64,000 nt of DNA, taken from assembly GCA_031580995.1 (NCBI GenBank), contig JAVLCC010000005.1, positions 1 to 64,000 of the forward strand, in the 5' to 3' direction. Positions 27,901-34,366 of the stretch are shown here, piece by piece (position 1 is the first letter of the stretch; each line of letters begins with the position of its first letter). The notes beneath the pieces are model-generated. The model was not told the origin of the DNA, searched no databases, and was given only the letters and a program-made list of their open reading frames with translations. Source of the DNA: CAJXVY01 sp031580995. Its GTDB lineage: Bacteria; Actinomycetota; Actinomycetes; Actinomycetales; Microbacteriaceae. The position numbers and the translations under genes were made by a program.

Positions 27901-28506
27901 GAGTCTGAGCTCACTAAGTTGTGGGGTGAAGTTACCAATAACCAGTGATCTGTCTATCTCCGCTTTTGTCTCAGCAAGAATCTCACTAAAGCGATCTAGG
28001 AATCTGACAGGAAGCAGGTCTCCTTGTTTTCTAGCTAGCCTCAAAAGCTCCAGTTTGGATGGCACGATGCCAATAGTTTGCAGATAACCCATTAGTTCCG
28101 GGTTCAACATTGGATCCTCGGAAATGGTTATTTGATAATCGTCACTTTTTTCGCCAATTTCAACAGGCCATAAAAGCAGTGGAAAGTTTTTCTCATCACC
28201 CGAAAACCTTGCAATTCCAGCGGATAAGAAGCAGGAGTTCAAACCAAAATCACGAAGCAGATAGTCAGATTTGTCTTTGATTCTGCGCATTGCCGAATTG
28301 GACCTACCCTGAGTGATTCCATCTCGAATCAGGTTTGATATCCGAGTGGTCCTGGATGCAACCAACTGAGCCAATCCAGAGGGGTGAGCGCGAGTTAGAT
28401 CAACGTGTGAAAAAGAGGAGAGTTCAAAACTGGCCAATGGGTTTCTGCCACCCAATTCGGCAAACTCCTCCTGCCACCTCTGCCACTGCTGAAAGATTTC
28501 ACTCAC
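24940..28506 (-). CDS. DUF4011-type helicase/REase-fold protein with degraded active sites (probable pseudoenzyme)
   Basis: An intact 1188-residue protein with the layout of actinobacterial DUF4011 superfamily I helicases carrying a C-terminal restriction-endonuclease-like domain. The N-terminal domain (about 20-150) has RNPLASFELS and LLLWPVEIG; DQNQLQIL (235-242) resembles the Q motif. The Walker A position reads LPGCGYTQ (about 256-263), with the GK[ST] lysine replaced by Tyr. The Walker B position reads FDVCIVMDAASSG where DEAS is expected, motif III reads VFGDPAIASAM where GDPxQLPP is expected, and the motif VI arginine finger region reads IAAARKQM. INRSYRPEGQVLGEYL retains the motif IV region. 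A central alpha-helical part (about 320-760) is coiled-coil-like. The terminal domain (about 1060-1165) keeps the REase-like pattern, but its EcDG site reads ALIDADW. A structural or regulatory DNA-binding role is inference. Confidence 0.75.
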   Translation of the reverse strand: MSEIFQQWQRWQEEFAELGGRNPLASFELSSFSHVDLTRAHPSGLAQLVASRTTRISNLIRDGITQGRSNSAMRRIKDKSDYLLRDFGLNSCFLSAGIARFSGDEKNFPLLLWPVEIGEKSDDYQITISEDPMLNPELMGYLQTIGIVPSKLELLRLARKQGDLLPVRFLDRFSEILAETKAEIDRSLVIGNFTPQLSELRLSKSFEETDLLKRLVAAEGRTNKPELPLLAMPADQNQLQILSSIAAGSDVVVETLPGCGYTQLVVNTLSTLIDKDKRVLVVANRRQTLDELSERLNQANLQGLMLRAHNSWLDIISSISRFEKSEPVDFEATEKKLSESEESLQQYFHLLNQPHQQLGVSLIDCIDQLSNLSSKDSAPTNSARFPEHLLVQLKDSENAKQLLKQANEAGLFSYGVDDTPWFGARFEKQEEIDSALGAVNELLDGDLQMAINQLEEYLSNLNLKKANTVEDWSVQVKLLVGIRETLDKFNPDIYDRPLGDLITATSNRKDRKEMSGAQRRRFKKLAKDYLRPSAQVGNLHNALVEAQKQRELWYELADTKAPPTVPTGLAGVQNVFERVADRITGIQKHLNPDPDFELLSRLEFGSLQKKLADLSQQTEILDGYLQRKEISAQLESAGLTQLSNQLTDIKPDSERLENEFQLSWWQSAFEAVVGENQKILEFDASRIASLEQDYENANQELIDAGSKKINQKQATNWKLALGNSEHAERLKQMLRQRESSLKTIAAQAETVWPAISSVIGCSPLELNSRILDQEKFDVCIVMDAASSGVSEIIPSLTRAEQLVVFGDPAIASAMDFSTIALSTSPDSTTRQSFFDYASDSFGKTEINRSYRPEGQVLGEYLNKEFYGERLQLGLTANQVLEKPNFEFVHIAQDNRATSTIEGATESADGELRGVVQKVISHARSNPEMSLTIASASKVHAERIAKTLASESKTSPELSEFMQSHGREQLVVSSLAELNHRVSDRVIFSLGFALTPEGRVKLNFGDLSGEASGTNLANLIAAARKQMTVISCISSEDLPSNNKSAEIAHLRNLLDHQSTSVGYKQSEDPLLSDLSTRLRKRGVRIIENPSSEISMLAVYKDKVALIDADWQIMNRDWRLYLKGARKLWSQYGFEYRRVHVFELFSEPDNVAKRLADSLGVIGSASETPSQSLFDSNDQDLLENKPPHWG

Positions 28507-28633
28507 ATCGGCATCTTAGCCAGAGAGCCCCCCGCCATCGCTGAGGCTTGCCTGTCTTTGGTTGAGTGCGAACCGACTCTGATTTGTCCGCTATTGGCAA
28601 TAGATTGCGGGAAACGGGTAATCTAGGGCCTGC

Positions 28634-28709
28634 GGCCTCGTAGCTCAGTGGATAGAGCAACGGTTTCCTAAACCGTGTGTCGGAAGTTCGATTCTTCTCG
28701 GGGCCACCA
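28634..28709 (+). tRNA. tRNA-Arg (anticodon CCT), CCA encoded
   Basis: A plus-strand cloverleaf with acceptor GGCCTCG/CGGGGCC, D arm GCTC-AGTGGATA-GAGC, anticodon stem ACGGT/ACCGT around TTCCTAA (anticodon CCT, reading AGG), T arm GGAAG-TTCGATT-CTTCT and discriminator A. The 3' CCA is encoded at 28707-28709, unlike the other three tRNAs here. Confidence 0.95.
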
Positions 28710-28727
28710 ATATGCCGCTAAAACTGC

Positions 28728-28796
28728 GATAACCCGCTAAGCTGAAAGCCTTATCAGACTCTCTGTCGAGTCGAATTCCCAATAACAGGCTTGGAG
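28728..28796 (+). promoter_or_regulatory. Structured leader of the SulP gene
   Basis: The gap between tRNA-Arg and the SulP start contains nested inverted repeats. AAGCCT (28746-28751) pairs with AGGCTT (28787-28792), enclosing GACTC/GAGTC (28757-28761/28768-28772). A competing pairing GATAA/TTATC (28728-28732/28751-28755) shares bases with the outer stem, so two folds are mutually exclusive. The ribosome binding site GGAG (28793-28796) follows directly. This could be a regulated leader. No known riboswitch class was recognised. Confidence 0.35.
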
Positions 28797-28803
28797 CCAT
28801 TTT

Positions 28804-30336
28804 TTGTTAGTCGAAAAAGTACGTTCGTTTTTTGTTTCCCCCGATCCCCGCTATCGCCCAAGACCATCGGTCCGCGAAGCACTGAGTAACCCCCGACTTC
28901 TACTCAGGGAATCACTTGCAGGTTTAGTAGTCGCGATTGCACTTATCCCAGAGGCAATTGCCTTTTCAATCCTTGCCGGAGTGGACCCCAGGGTTGGTTT
29001 ATTTGCAAGTTTCATAATGGCCATAACCACCTCAATTTTGGGCGGTAGGCCAGCCATGATTTCTGCAGCAACCGCAGCAACAGCGATCATCATCGCTCCT
29101 GTTGCAAGAGAGTATGGAATTGAATATTTCTTAGCGACAGTGATTTTGGCTGGGGTGTTTCAGCTAATTCTTGGCTTTGCAGGTGCCGCGAAGCTTATGA
29201 GGTTCATACCCCGAAGTGTGATGATTGGTTTTGTAAACTCCCTCGCCATTTTGATCTTCATGGCTCAATTGCCACACCTGATTGATGTCCCGATAGCTGT
29301 TTATCCGCTGGTAGCCCTCGGGATTCTGATCATGGTTTTACTACCCAGAATCACAAAAGTTATCCCTGCACCTCTGGTTGCAATTGTTTTGGTGATGGGC
29401 GCTGTTTTAGTTTCAGGAATCAATGTGCCAACCGTTGGCGATGAGGGTGAACTTCCCAAATCTCTGCCGGAGCTATTGACCCCGAATGTGCCACTAACTG
29501 TTGAGACATTCAACATCATCGCTCCATTTGCTCTGGCAATGGCACTGGTTGGATTATTGGAGTCATTGATGACAGCCAAGTTAGTTGATGAGATAACCGA
29601 TTCTCACTCCCAAAAAACTCGTGAGTCATTAGCTCAGGGAGTCGGCAATGTCATCAGCGGTTTCTTTGGTGGCATGGGTGGTTGCGCAATGATCGGCCAG
29701 ACCATGATCAACGTGAAAGCCAGTGGGGCAAGAACCCGAATATCGACATTTCTGGCAGGAGTGTTTTTATTGATCCTGGTGGTAACACTTGGGGACATTG
29801 TTCAAACAATCCCAATGGCAGCGCTAGTGGCCGTGATGATCATGGTCAGTGTTGCAACTTTCAATTTCCACTCGGTGTCGATTCCAACTTTGAAGCGCAT
29901 GCCAAAAAGCGAGACCCTGGTGATGCTCACAACAACGGCAGTTGTTGTTTGGACACATAACCTAGCAATCGGGGTAATAGTTGGAGTGATTGTTGCCATG
30001 GTCGCCTTTGCAAGGCGGGTTGCCCACTTCGCTAACGTCACCAGAACTGTTGGTGGGGCAGATGACATTGAAGCCGTTTACTACACGGTCGAAGGTGAAT
30101 TGTTCTTCGCTAGTAGCAATGACCTAACAACCCAGTTTGAATACACTGACGACCCAGCAAATGTCATCATCGATGTCTCTGGTTCGCATATCTGGGATGC
30201 CTCAACGGTGGCAGCCTTGGACACCATCATCACCAAATATGAAGGTTTAGGCAAAGAGGTTTACCTAAAGGGCATGAACCAAGCTAGTGAGAAGTTGCAT
30301 GCAAAGCTTGCCGGCAACATGGGTGGGGATATCTAG
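28804..30336 (+). CDS. SulP family inorganic anion transporter with STAS domain
   Basis: A 510-residue membrane transporter. The N-terminal domain has about 12-14 helices with [24 protein letters not shown], the SulP signature region, followed by [45 protein letters not shown] (read as [20 protein letters not shown]) is also conserved. A cytoplasmic STAS domain occupies about residues 420-500 with [23 protein letters not shown], seen as [13 protein letters not shown]. Substrate is sulfate or bicarbonate by family; it cannot be decided here. The only in-frame start is TTG at 28804, supported by GGAG upstream. Confidence 0.93.
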   Translation: MLVEKVRSFFVSPDPRYRPRPSVREALSNPRLLLRESLAGLVVAIALIPEAIAFSILAGVDPRVGLFASFIMAITTSILGGRPAMISAATAATAIIIAPVAREYGIEYFLATVILAGVFQLILGFAGAAKLMRFIPRSVMIGFVNSLAILIFMAQLPHLIDVPIAVYPLVALGILIMVLLPRITKVIPAPLVAIVLVMGAVLVSGINVPTVGDEGELPKSLPELLTPNVPLTVETFNIIAPFALAMALVGLLESLMTAKLVDEITDSHSQKTRESLAQGVGNVISGFFGGMGGCAMIGQTMINVKASGARTRISTFLAGVFLLILVVTLGDIVQTIPMAALVAVMIMVSVATFNFHSVSIPTLKRMPKSETLVMLTTTAVVVWTHNLAIGVIVGVIVAMVAFARRVAHFANVTRTVGGADDIEAVYYTVEGELFFASSNDLTTQFEYTDDPANVIIDVSGSHIWDASTVAALDTIITKYEGLGKEVYLKGMNQASEKLHAKLAGNMGGDI

Positions 30337-30382
30337 TCCACTCGGTCAGCCTTTACACATCTTGGCAACCTATGCTCATAGA

Positions 30383-30423
30383 GCAGACCCGGTAGCTAAT
30401 CAAGCAACCCAATCAAGGTCTGC
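30383..30423 (+). promoter_or_regulatory. Inverted repeat in the fasciclin 5' leader
   Basis: GCAGACC (30383-30389) and GGTCTGC (30417-30423) are perfect 7-bp complements separated by 27 bases and end just upstream of the ribosome binding site AAAGGA. They may form a stabilising or regulatory 5'-UTR hairpin in front of the fasciclin gene. Confidence 0.35.
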
Positions 30424-30436
30424 CTAAAGGAAAAAA

Positions 30437-30895
30437 ATGACCGATTCAAATAACTCAACTTCCAATGACATTGTTGCAGTAGCAACAGAAAACGGAAGTT
30501 TTGGAACACTAGTCGCCGCTGTTAAAGCAGCCGGCCTAGTTGAAACACTTCAGGGCGATGGCCCATTCACCGTTTTTGCACCAACTGACGATGCCTTCAA
30601 AGCACTCCCAGCTGGTTTGGTTGACGCTTTGTTGAAAGATGAAAACAAAGAGACTCTTGCCAAGATCTTGACCTACCACGTAGTGGGTTCAAAAGTTGAG
30701 GCGAAAGATGTCGCAGCAGGAGATGTTGCAACAGTAGAAGGCTCAATGATTAGCGTCACTGTCGGAGACAGCGTAAAGCTAAACGATTCAGCAACCGTTA
30801 CTGCAACTGATGTTCAGGCATCAAATGGCGTGATTCACGTTATAGATGCAGTTTTGGTTCCAGCAGATGTTGACCCAGCAGCACTTATTTCCTAA
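30437..30895 (+). CDS. Fasciclin domain-containing protein, apparently cytosolic
   Basis: A 152-residue protein made of a single FAS1 domain. The H1 motif [17 protein letters not shown] and H2 motif [11 protein letters not shown] are both present, with [15 protein letters not shown] between them. FAS1 domains usually mediate extracellular adhesion, but this protein has no signal peptide, lipobox or membrane helix: it begins [26 protein letters not shown] seven bases before the ATG and a strong terminator after the stop make it a well-formed monocistronic unit. The function in the cytosol is unknown. Confidence 0.92.
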   Translation: MTDSNNSTSNDIVAVATENGSFGTLVAAVKAAGLVETLQGDGPFTVFAPTDDAFKALPAGLVDALLKDENKETLAKILTYHVVGSKVEAKDVAAGDVATVEGSMISVTVGDSVKLNDSATVTATDVQASNGVIHVIDAVLVPADVDPAALIS

Positions 30896-30906
30896 TAGAA
30901 ATATTC

Positions 30907-30936
30907 AAAGGCCAATGGTGAAAGCCATTGGCCTTT
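30907..30936. terminator. Bidirectional rho-independent terminator
   Basis: A perfect 12-bp stem, AAAGGCCAATGG/CCATTGGCCTTT with loop TGAAAG, lies between the convergent fasciclin and DUF418 genes. Its A/T ends supply a short T-run in both directions. Confidence 0.85.
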
Positions 30937-30938
30937 AT

Positions 30939-32093
30939 TCATTTAAGTTTCTTAGTTGCACTTAGTTCGCTCATGACAACCTCCATCGGTCCTCTTCTTC
31001 CTGCGCGGATGTTTATAACCGCCAGAAGACTCAGCCCCAACCAGACCAAAAAACCAATTAGTAGATTCATAAGCAGGTTGGTCTGACCGAATAATCCAAA
31101 ACCCCACCCTGCAAAAATAATGAGCAAAATTAGCGATTGTCCGAGATAAATGCTTAGTGAGTTTTTCCCCGCGCTTGAAAGAATTTCAAGCTTTCTGCCT
31201 CGCAACACTAGCTTCCCAATCACACCAATGATTCCAGCACTTACCAGTCCGCCGGTAAGGAAGATAACCGCAAGCGAAACCATAAACACTCCAAGATAGA
31301 AAACCTCTCCGGTAAATGTCCAAACCATTGCAGCGGCTGCAAGTAGCTGAAGAGGTATTCCTATTCCCAACCCAAAGCCCATGAGTTTATTGGCTGTTGA
31401 CTCAGTAAGGTTTTCAGTTGAAAGAGCTGATTTTCTTCCTGCCATCAAGCCAATCAGAAAAGCCACAAAAACAAGCGGTCCTTGCAAAATCAGAATTCCA
31501 GGGAGAGCCAAAACCCAAACTTCTGTTCTTGGTAGCACCAGCTCCAAAAAATTGCCGGTCAGCATAATCTCATCCAGTCGGGTTTTGGTCAGGAACTGCT
31601 CGTTGGTCAGTGGCTCAAACATGTCTGCCAGGAATGAGGCGATGGACACAAAAAACATACCAACGGCGCTTATTACAAACAGAAATGTTGCCCAGCCTCG
31701 GATGGTGGAATCCTTGCGGAACATGAAATTCCATAAGATCAGCCCAAAAATCCCATAGATAAACAGAATGTCTCCATGAAAAAGAAATTGCGCATGCAGA
31801 AAACCAAGCGCCACTAACACCAGAGATCTTCTAATCCAGCGTTGTTTATTCTCTGGTGTGCCTTTGACTATGTAGGTGGAGCTGTAACCAAACAAAAATG
31901 AAAACAGTAAATAAAACTTTGCTAGAAAAAAACCAGAGGTAATGAATCCACCAAATTGGTTTTCCAATTGGTTCATGTCAGCCGCAAACCAACCATCCAC
32001 GGCACTCAGGCCAAGAAAATGTATGTTCACTAGAACAATCCCCAAAAGCGCAAAACCGCGGGTTGAGTCAATAATGGCGTCACGCGAATTCAA
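30939..32093 (-). CDS. DUF418 domain-containing membrane protein
   Basis: A 384-residue polytopic membrane protein with about 9-10 helices. The N-terminal DSTRGFALLGIVLVNIHFLG is the YeiB/DUF418 family start. The C-terminal DUF418 region includes GLVSAGIIGVIGKLVLRGRK and SSAGKNSLSIYLGQSLILLI. Function is unknown; the family resembles membrane acyltransferases in fold but carries no confirmed reaction. It stands alone between the terminator and the HNH gene, with a 31-bp gap to the HNH stop. Confidence 0.88.
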   Translation of the reverse strand: MNSRDAIIDSTRGFALLGIVLVNIHFLGLSAVDGWFAADMNQLENQFGGFITSGFFLAKFYLLFSFLFGYSSTYIVKGTPENKQRWIRRSLVLVALGFLHAQFLFHGDILFIYGIFGLILWNFMFRKDSTIRGWATFLFVISAVGMFFVSIASFLADMFEPLTNEQFLTKTRLDEIMLTGNFLELVLPRTEVWVLALPGILILQGPLVFVAFLIGLMAGRKSALSTENLTESTANKLMGFGLGIGIPLQLLAAAAMVWTFTGEVFYLGVFMVSLAVIFLTGGLVSAGIIGVIGKLVLRGRKLEILSSAGKNSLSIYLGQSLILLIIFAGWGFGLFGQTNLLMNLLIGFLVWLGLSLLAVINIRAGRRGPMEVVMSELSATKKLK

Positions 32094-32124
32094 ACTTGCT
32101 CCCTAGGTTAGAAACAGTTTAGTT

Positions 32125-32625
32125 CTATGCCGCCCGCTGCATCTCCAGGTAATCCTGCCATTCAGGCTGCTGCTTATCAGCTCCACGAACAGTCCAAGCA
32201 AGACCAACCGGCATCTTTGGTGTGAAATCCAACTGCCAGCCGATTTCATTTAGTGTGCGGTCACCTTTTTTGTTGTTGCACTTCAAACAGCACGCAACCA
32301 AGTTCTCCCAGGAGTCTCCGCCACCTTTGGATTTTGGAATCACGTGATCAATTGTGGAGGCACTTCGCTTGCAATAAGCGCAACGATGACCGTCTCTTCG
32401 TAAAACGCCTCTCCTAGAAACAGGAATCCTTCGGTGATTGGGGATGCGAACATACCTTGATAACAAGATCACACTTGGCACATCGAATTCCTCGGTGGCG
32501 CTTCTTACCTTTTCACTGGCTCCCGCCAGCACGGTCGCCTTTTCATTCAGAACCAACACCAGTGCTCGCTTAAATGAAACTACTGCCAGTGGCTCGTAGC
32601 CGGCGTTTAGAACCAAAGTTCTCAT
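32125..32625 (-). CDS. HNH endonuclease
   Basis: A 166-residue small HNH nuclease common in actinobacteria. The N-terminal half RTLVLNAGYEPLAVVSFKRA is a conserved beta-alpha module, and the HNH domain spans about residues 72-125. It has two zinc-binding pairs, CAYC (82-85) and CLKC (113-116), the catalytic DH at 93-94 (TIDHVIPKSKGG) and the NLV asparagine near 108. No methyltransferase or helicase partner is adjacent, so a restriction role is not supported. The ribosome binding site GAAAGGG precedes the ATG. A strong terminator lies only 60 bp upstream in the same direction. Confidence 0.93.
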   Translation of the reverse strand: MRTLVLNAGYEPLAVVSFKRALVLVLNEKATVLAGASEKVRSATEEFDVPSVILLSRYVRIPNHRRIPVSRRGVLRRDGHRCAYCKRSASTIDHVIPKSKGGGDSWENLVACCLKCNNKKGDRTLNEIGWQLDFTPKMPVGLAWTVRGADKQQPEWQDYLEMQRAA

Positions 32626-32685
32626 CTACATCCCTTTCATCTCTCTCGACATGGCTTGCCGAGTTAGTTTCATGAACTTGGGCAT

Positions 32686-32715
32686 AAAAAAAGCGCCGTC
32701 AAGCATGACGACGCT
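32686..32715 (-). terminator. Rho-independent terminator upstream of the HNH gene
   Basis: On the minus strand a 10-bp stem AGCGTCGTCA/TGACGGCGCT with loop TGCT is followed by seven T residues. It begins three bases after the stop of a 24-codon ORF and ends 60 bp before the HNH start, so it is either the terminator of the small ORF or an attenuator for the HNH gene. Confidence 0.85.
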
Positions 32716-32717
32716 AT

Positions 32718-32792
32718 TTATCTACCCTCCGGTATCTGGTGGTGGAATTGATGTAACCAGCTCACGTGCCTGGCGGGCAAGTCTTGGTACAT
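32718..32792 (-). CDS. Small ORF (24 residues) ahead of terminator and HNH gene
   Basis: The minus strand encodes ATG plus 23 codons and a TAA. The product starts MYQDLPARHVSW, has four histidines, and ends QIPEGR. A good ribosome binding site (AGAGG, seven bases before the ATG) precedes it and a strong terminator follows three bases after its stop. It shows no signal peptide or helix typical of a toxin. It could be a leader peptide in an attenuator of the HNH gene or an independent small protein. Expression is unproven; the arrangement of RBS, ORF and terminator is the main support. Confidence 0.45.
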   Translation of the reverse strand: MYQDLPARHVSWLHQFHHQIPEGR

Positions 32793-32879
32793 AGTCACAC
32801 CTCTTTCAAACCGTTGTAGTTCTGAAAATAGGGTAAACAGGAAAAGCGGGATTTTGGTAAAGAAACGCCAAAATTCAAT

Positions 32880-33599
32880 CTACTGATTTTCCTCGTTAAT
32901 TGGACCAAACCTCAGGATGTGGAAGCGGTCTGTGAAAATCGGAGCCAGCTTCACTTTGTCCCCAGGCTGTGGGGCGTGGTAGAAATTACCGTTTCCTGCA
33001 TAAATACCGTTGTGTGAGTAGTCATTGAAAACAACAATGTCTCCCGGTACCGCATCCTCTAGATCAATCTTTTCCGCAAACGGCAATCTCGATTGCTGAT
33101 AAACACTGTGAGGCATTTCGATACCAAACTGCGCATAAACAAACATCACATAACCCGAGCAATCAATTGCGGCTGGAGTTTGACCACCAAGAACATAAGG
33201 TGTACCCACCAATTCGGCTGCGGCTTTCATAACATTTGCACTGGTTAGTTGTTCAAATCTTGGTGCAGCTAAATAATCCGTGTACAAAGGACCTGAATAG
33301 TTATAACTTGTAGTCACCTGAGAAACAGATTGCTCGGTGGCGCTGAATGAACCTCTGTCGTAACTAACTCCAGCTTCAGACTGAACGGTCAATGACTGTG
33401 ACTCGCTGTCTTCCTGCTCAGCGTTTACCAATCCTGTGCGAGCTGTATAGGCAGGGTTATAACCAAAAGAGGGAAGCGCGAAAGTTGCCAACAAGCCAGT
33501 GGCGGCCATCATGGTCACCATCTTTGTAATCGGCCTAAGCTCTCTATTTTTCTTTCGAGCAGCTTCGCGTGCTTGCCTGCGGGTGGTCGGCTTTGTCAA
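32880..33599 (-). CDS. NlpC/P60 family C40 peptidase (secreted cell-wall hydrolase)
   Basis: A 239-residue protein. A basic N-terminus (TKPTTRRQAREAARKKNREL) precedes a hydrophobic helix at about 28-43 (MVTMMAATGLLATFALPSFG), acting as a long signal peptide or anchor. A Ser/Thr-rich linker follows. The C-terminal NlpC/P60 domain (about 122-230) has the catalytic Cys147 in AAIDCSGYVMFVY and His196 in SHNGIYAG. It probably cleaves peptidoglycan stem peptides. The start is TTG with GAGAGG six bases upstream. It follows the DtxR-type gene after 53 bp that carry palindromic repeats. Confidence 0.9.
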   Translation of the reverse strand: MTKPTTRRQAREAARKKNRELRPITKMVTMMAATGLLATFALPSFGYNPAYTARTGLVNAEQEDSESQSLTVQSEAGVSYDRGSFSATEQSVSQVTTSYNYSGPLYTDYLAAPRFEQLTSANVMKAAAELVGTPYVLGGQTPAAIDCSGYVMFVYAQFGIEMPHSVYQQSRLPFAEKIDLEDAVPGDIVVFNDYSHNGIYAGNGNFYHAPQPGDKVKLAPIFTDRFHILRFGPINEENQ

Positions 33600-33621
33600 A
33601 AAAATCCTCTCAACAAAAAGC

Positions 33622-33655
33622 TTAGAAAAGTCTAATTGTTATCTAACTAAGTCTA
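33622..33655 (-). promoter_or_regulatory. Candidate DtxR-type operator upstream of the NlpC/P60 gene
   Basis: The gap between the regulator stop and the peptidase start contains the palindrome TTAGA-AAAG-TCTAA (33622-33635). Further CTAA/TTAG half-sites follow in the next 20 bases. The DtxR/IdeR consensus is a 19-bp palindrome also built from TTAG and CTAA ends, but this site is only loosely similar. The adjacency to a DtxR-family gene makes it a candidate. Confidence 0.3.
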
Positions 33656-34330
33656 AACCCCAGATGAAAGAAAAATATGCCTGGAGATGTCAGATTCAAC
33701 TAATAAACCTTCATCCTGTTGTTGAGAGATTAGGAACTTATCAACTCCCTGATCTTCCAATTTCACTTTGGCACCAGGAATCAAACCCAGCTCACTTAGC
33801 TGCATCAAAAGCTCTTTATCAACCTGTAGGGGTTCGCCTATTTGGGTTAGCAGATAATCCCCATCGGATAGCTCACTCGCTGGTGTTCCCAAGCTAATCT
33901 CATTTGACTGAAGACCAAGTTCTTCCAAACCAGGTATTGCCAATCCATAGGGAGAAGCATCCAAAGTTGATACCAAGGCGGCAATTTTTCGCTCCACCTC
34001 TTCACTCATGACATGCTCCCAACGACAGGCTTCATCGTGAGCGTCTTGCCAGTCAAGTCCAATCACATCCACCAGTAATCTCTCCGCAAGTCGGTGTTTG
34101 CGCATAACCCCCACCGCACGTTCCCTGCCGTATTCGGTAAAGACCAAACTTTTGTCATCCTGCAAAGTGAGTAATCCATCACGTTCCATGCGAGCAACGG
34201 TTTGTGAAACTGTTGGTCCACTCTGACCCAAACGTTCTCCAATTCGAGCGCGCATAGGCAGAAGTCCCTCCTCTTCCAATTCGAGGATGGACTTCAGATA
34301 CATTTCGGTGGTGTCAATCAGCTCACTCAC
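33653..34330 (-). CDS. DtxR family metal-dependent transcriptional regulator (IdeR-like)
   Basis: A 225-residue repressor of the DtxR/IdeR type. The N-terminal winged helix (about 1-72) has SELIDTTEMYLKSILELEEE. The dimerization domain keeps every metal ligand at canonical numbering: Met10, Cys102, Glu105 and His106 of the primary site, and His79, Glu83 and His98 of the ancillary site. Cys102 argues for the iron-responsive type over MntR. A C-terminal SH3-like domain (about 148-225) completes it. The GTG start has no spaced ribosome binding site and may be leaderless. Confidence 0.92.
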   Translation of the reverse strand: MSELIDTTEMYLKSILELEEEGLLPMRARIGERLGQSGPTVSQTVARMERDGLLTLQDDKSLVFTEYGRERAVGVMRKHRLAERLLVDVIGLDWQDAHDEACRWEHVMSEEVERKIAALVSTLDASPYGLAIPGLEELGLQSNEISLGTPASELSDGDYLLTQIGEPLQVDKELLMQLSELGLIPGAKVKLEDQGVDKFLISQQQDEGLLVESDISRHIFLSSGV

Positions 34331-34366
34331 ACCTCAACAATAGTTGTAAGAACTAGACTTTGGTTT

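Noticed and set aside
32626..32879. Considered a HEARO/omega-RNA-like or c-di-AMP (ydaO) riboswitch element near the HNH or NlpC/P60 genes
   Set aside because: No conserved ydaO or HEARO core was seen; the leader of the peptidase gene is only 53 bp, too short for ydaO, and the region before the HNH gene is better explained by a smORF and terminator. The HNH protein is also not IscB-sized.
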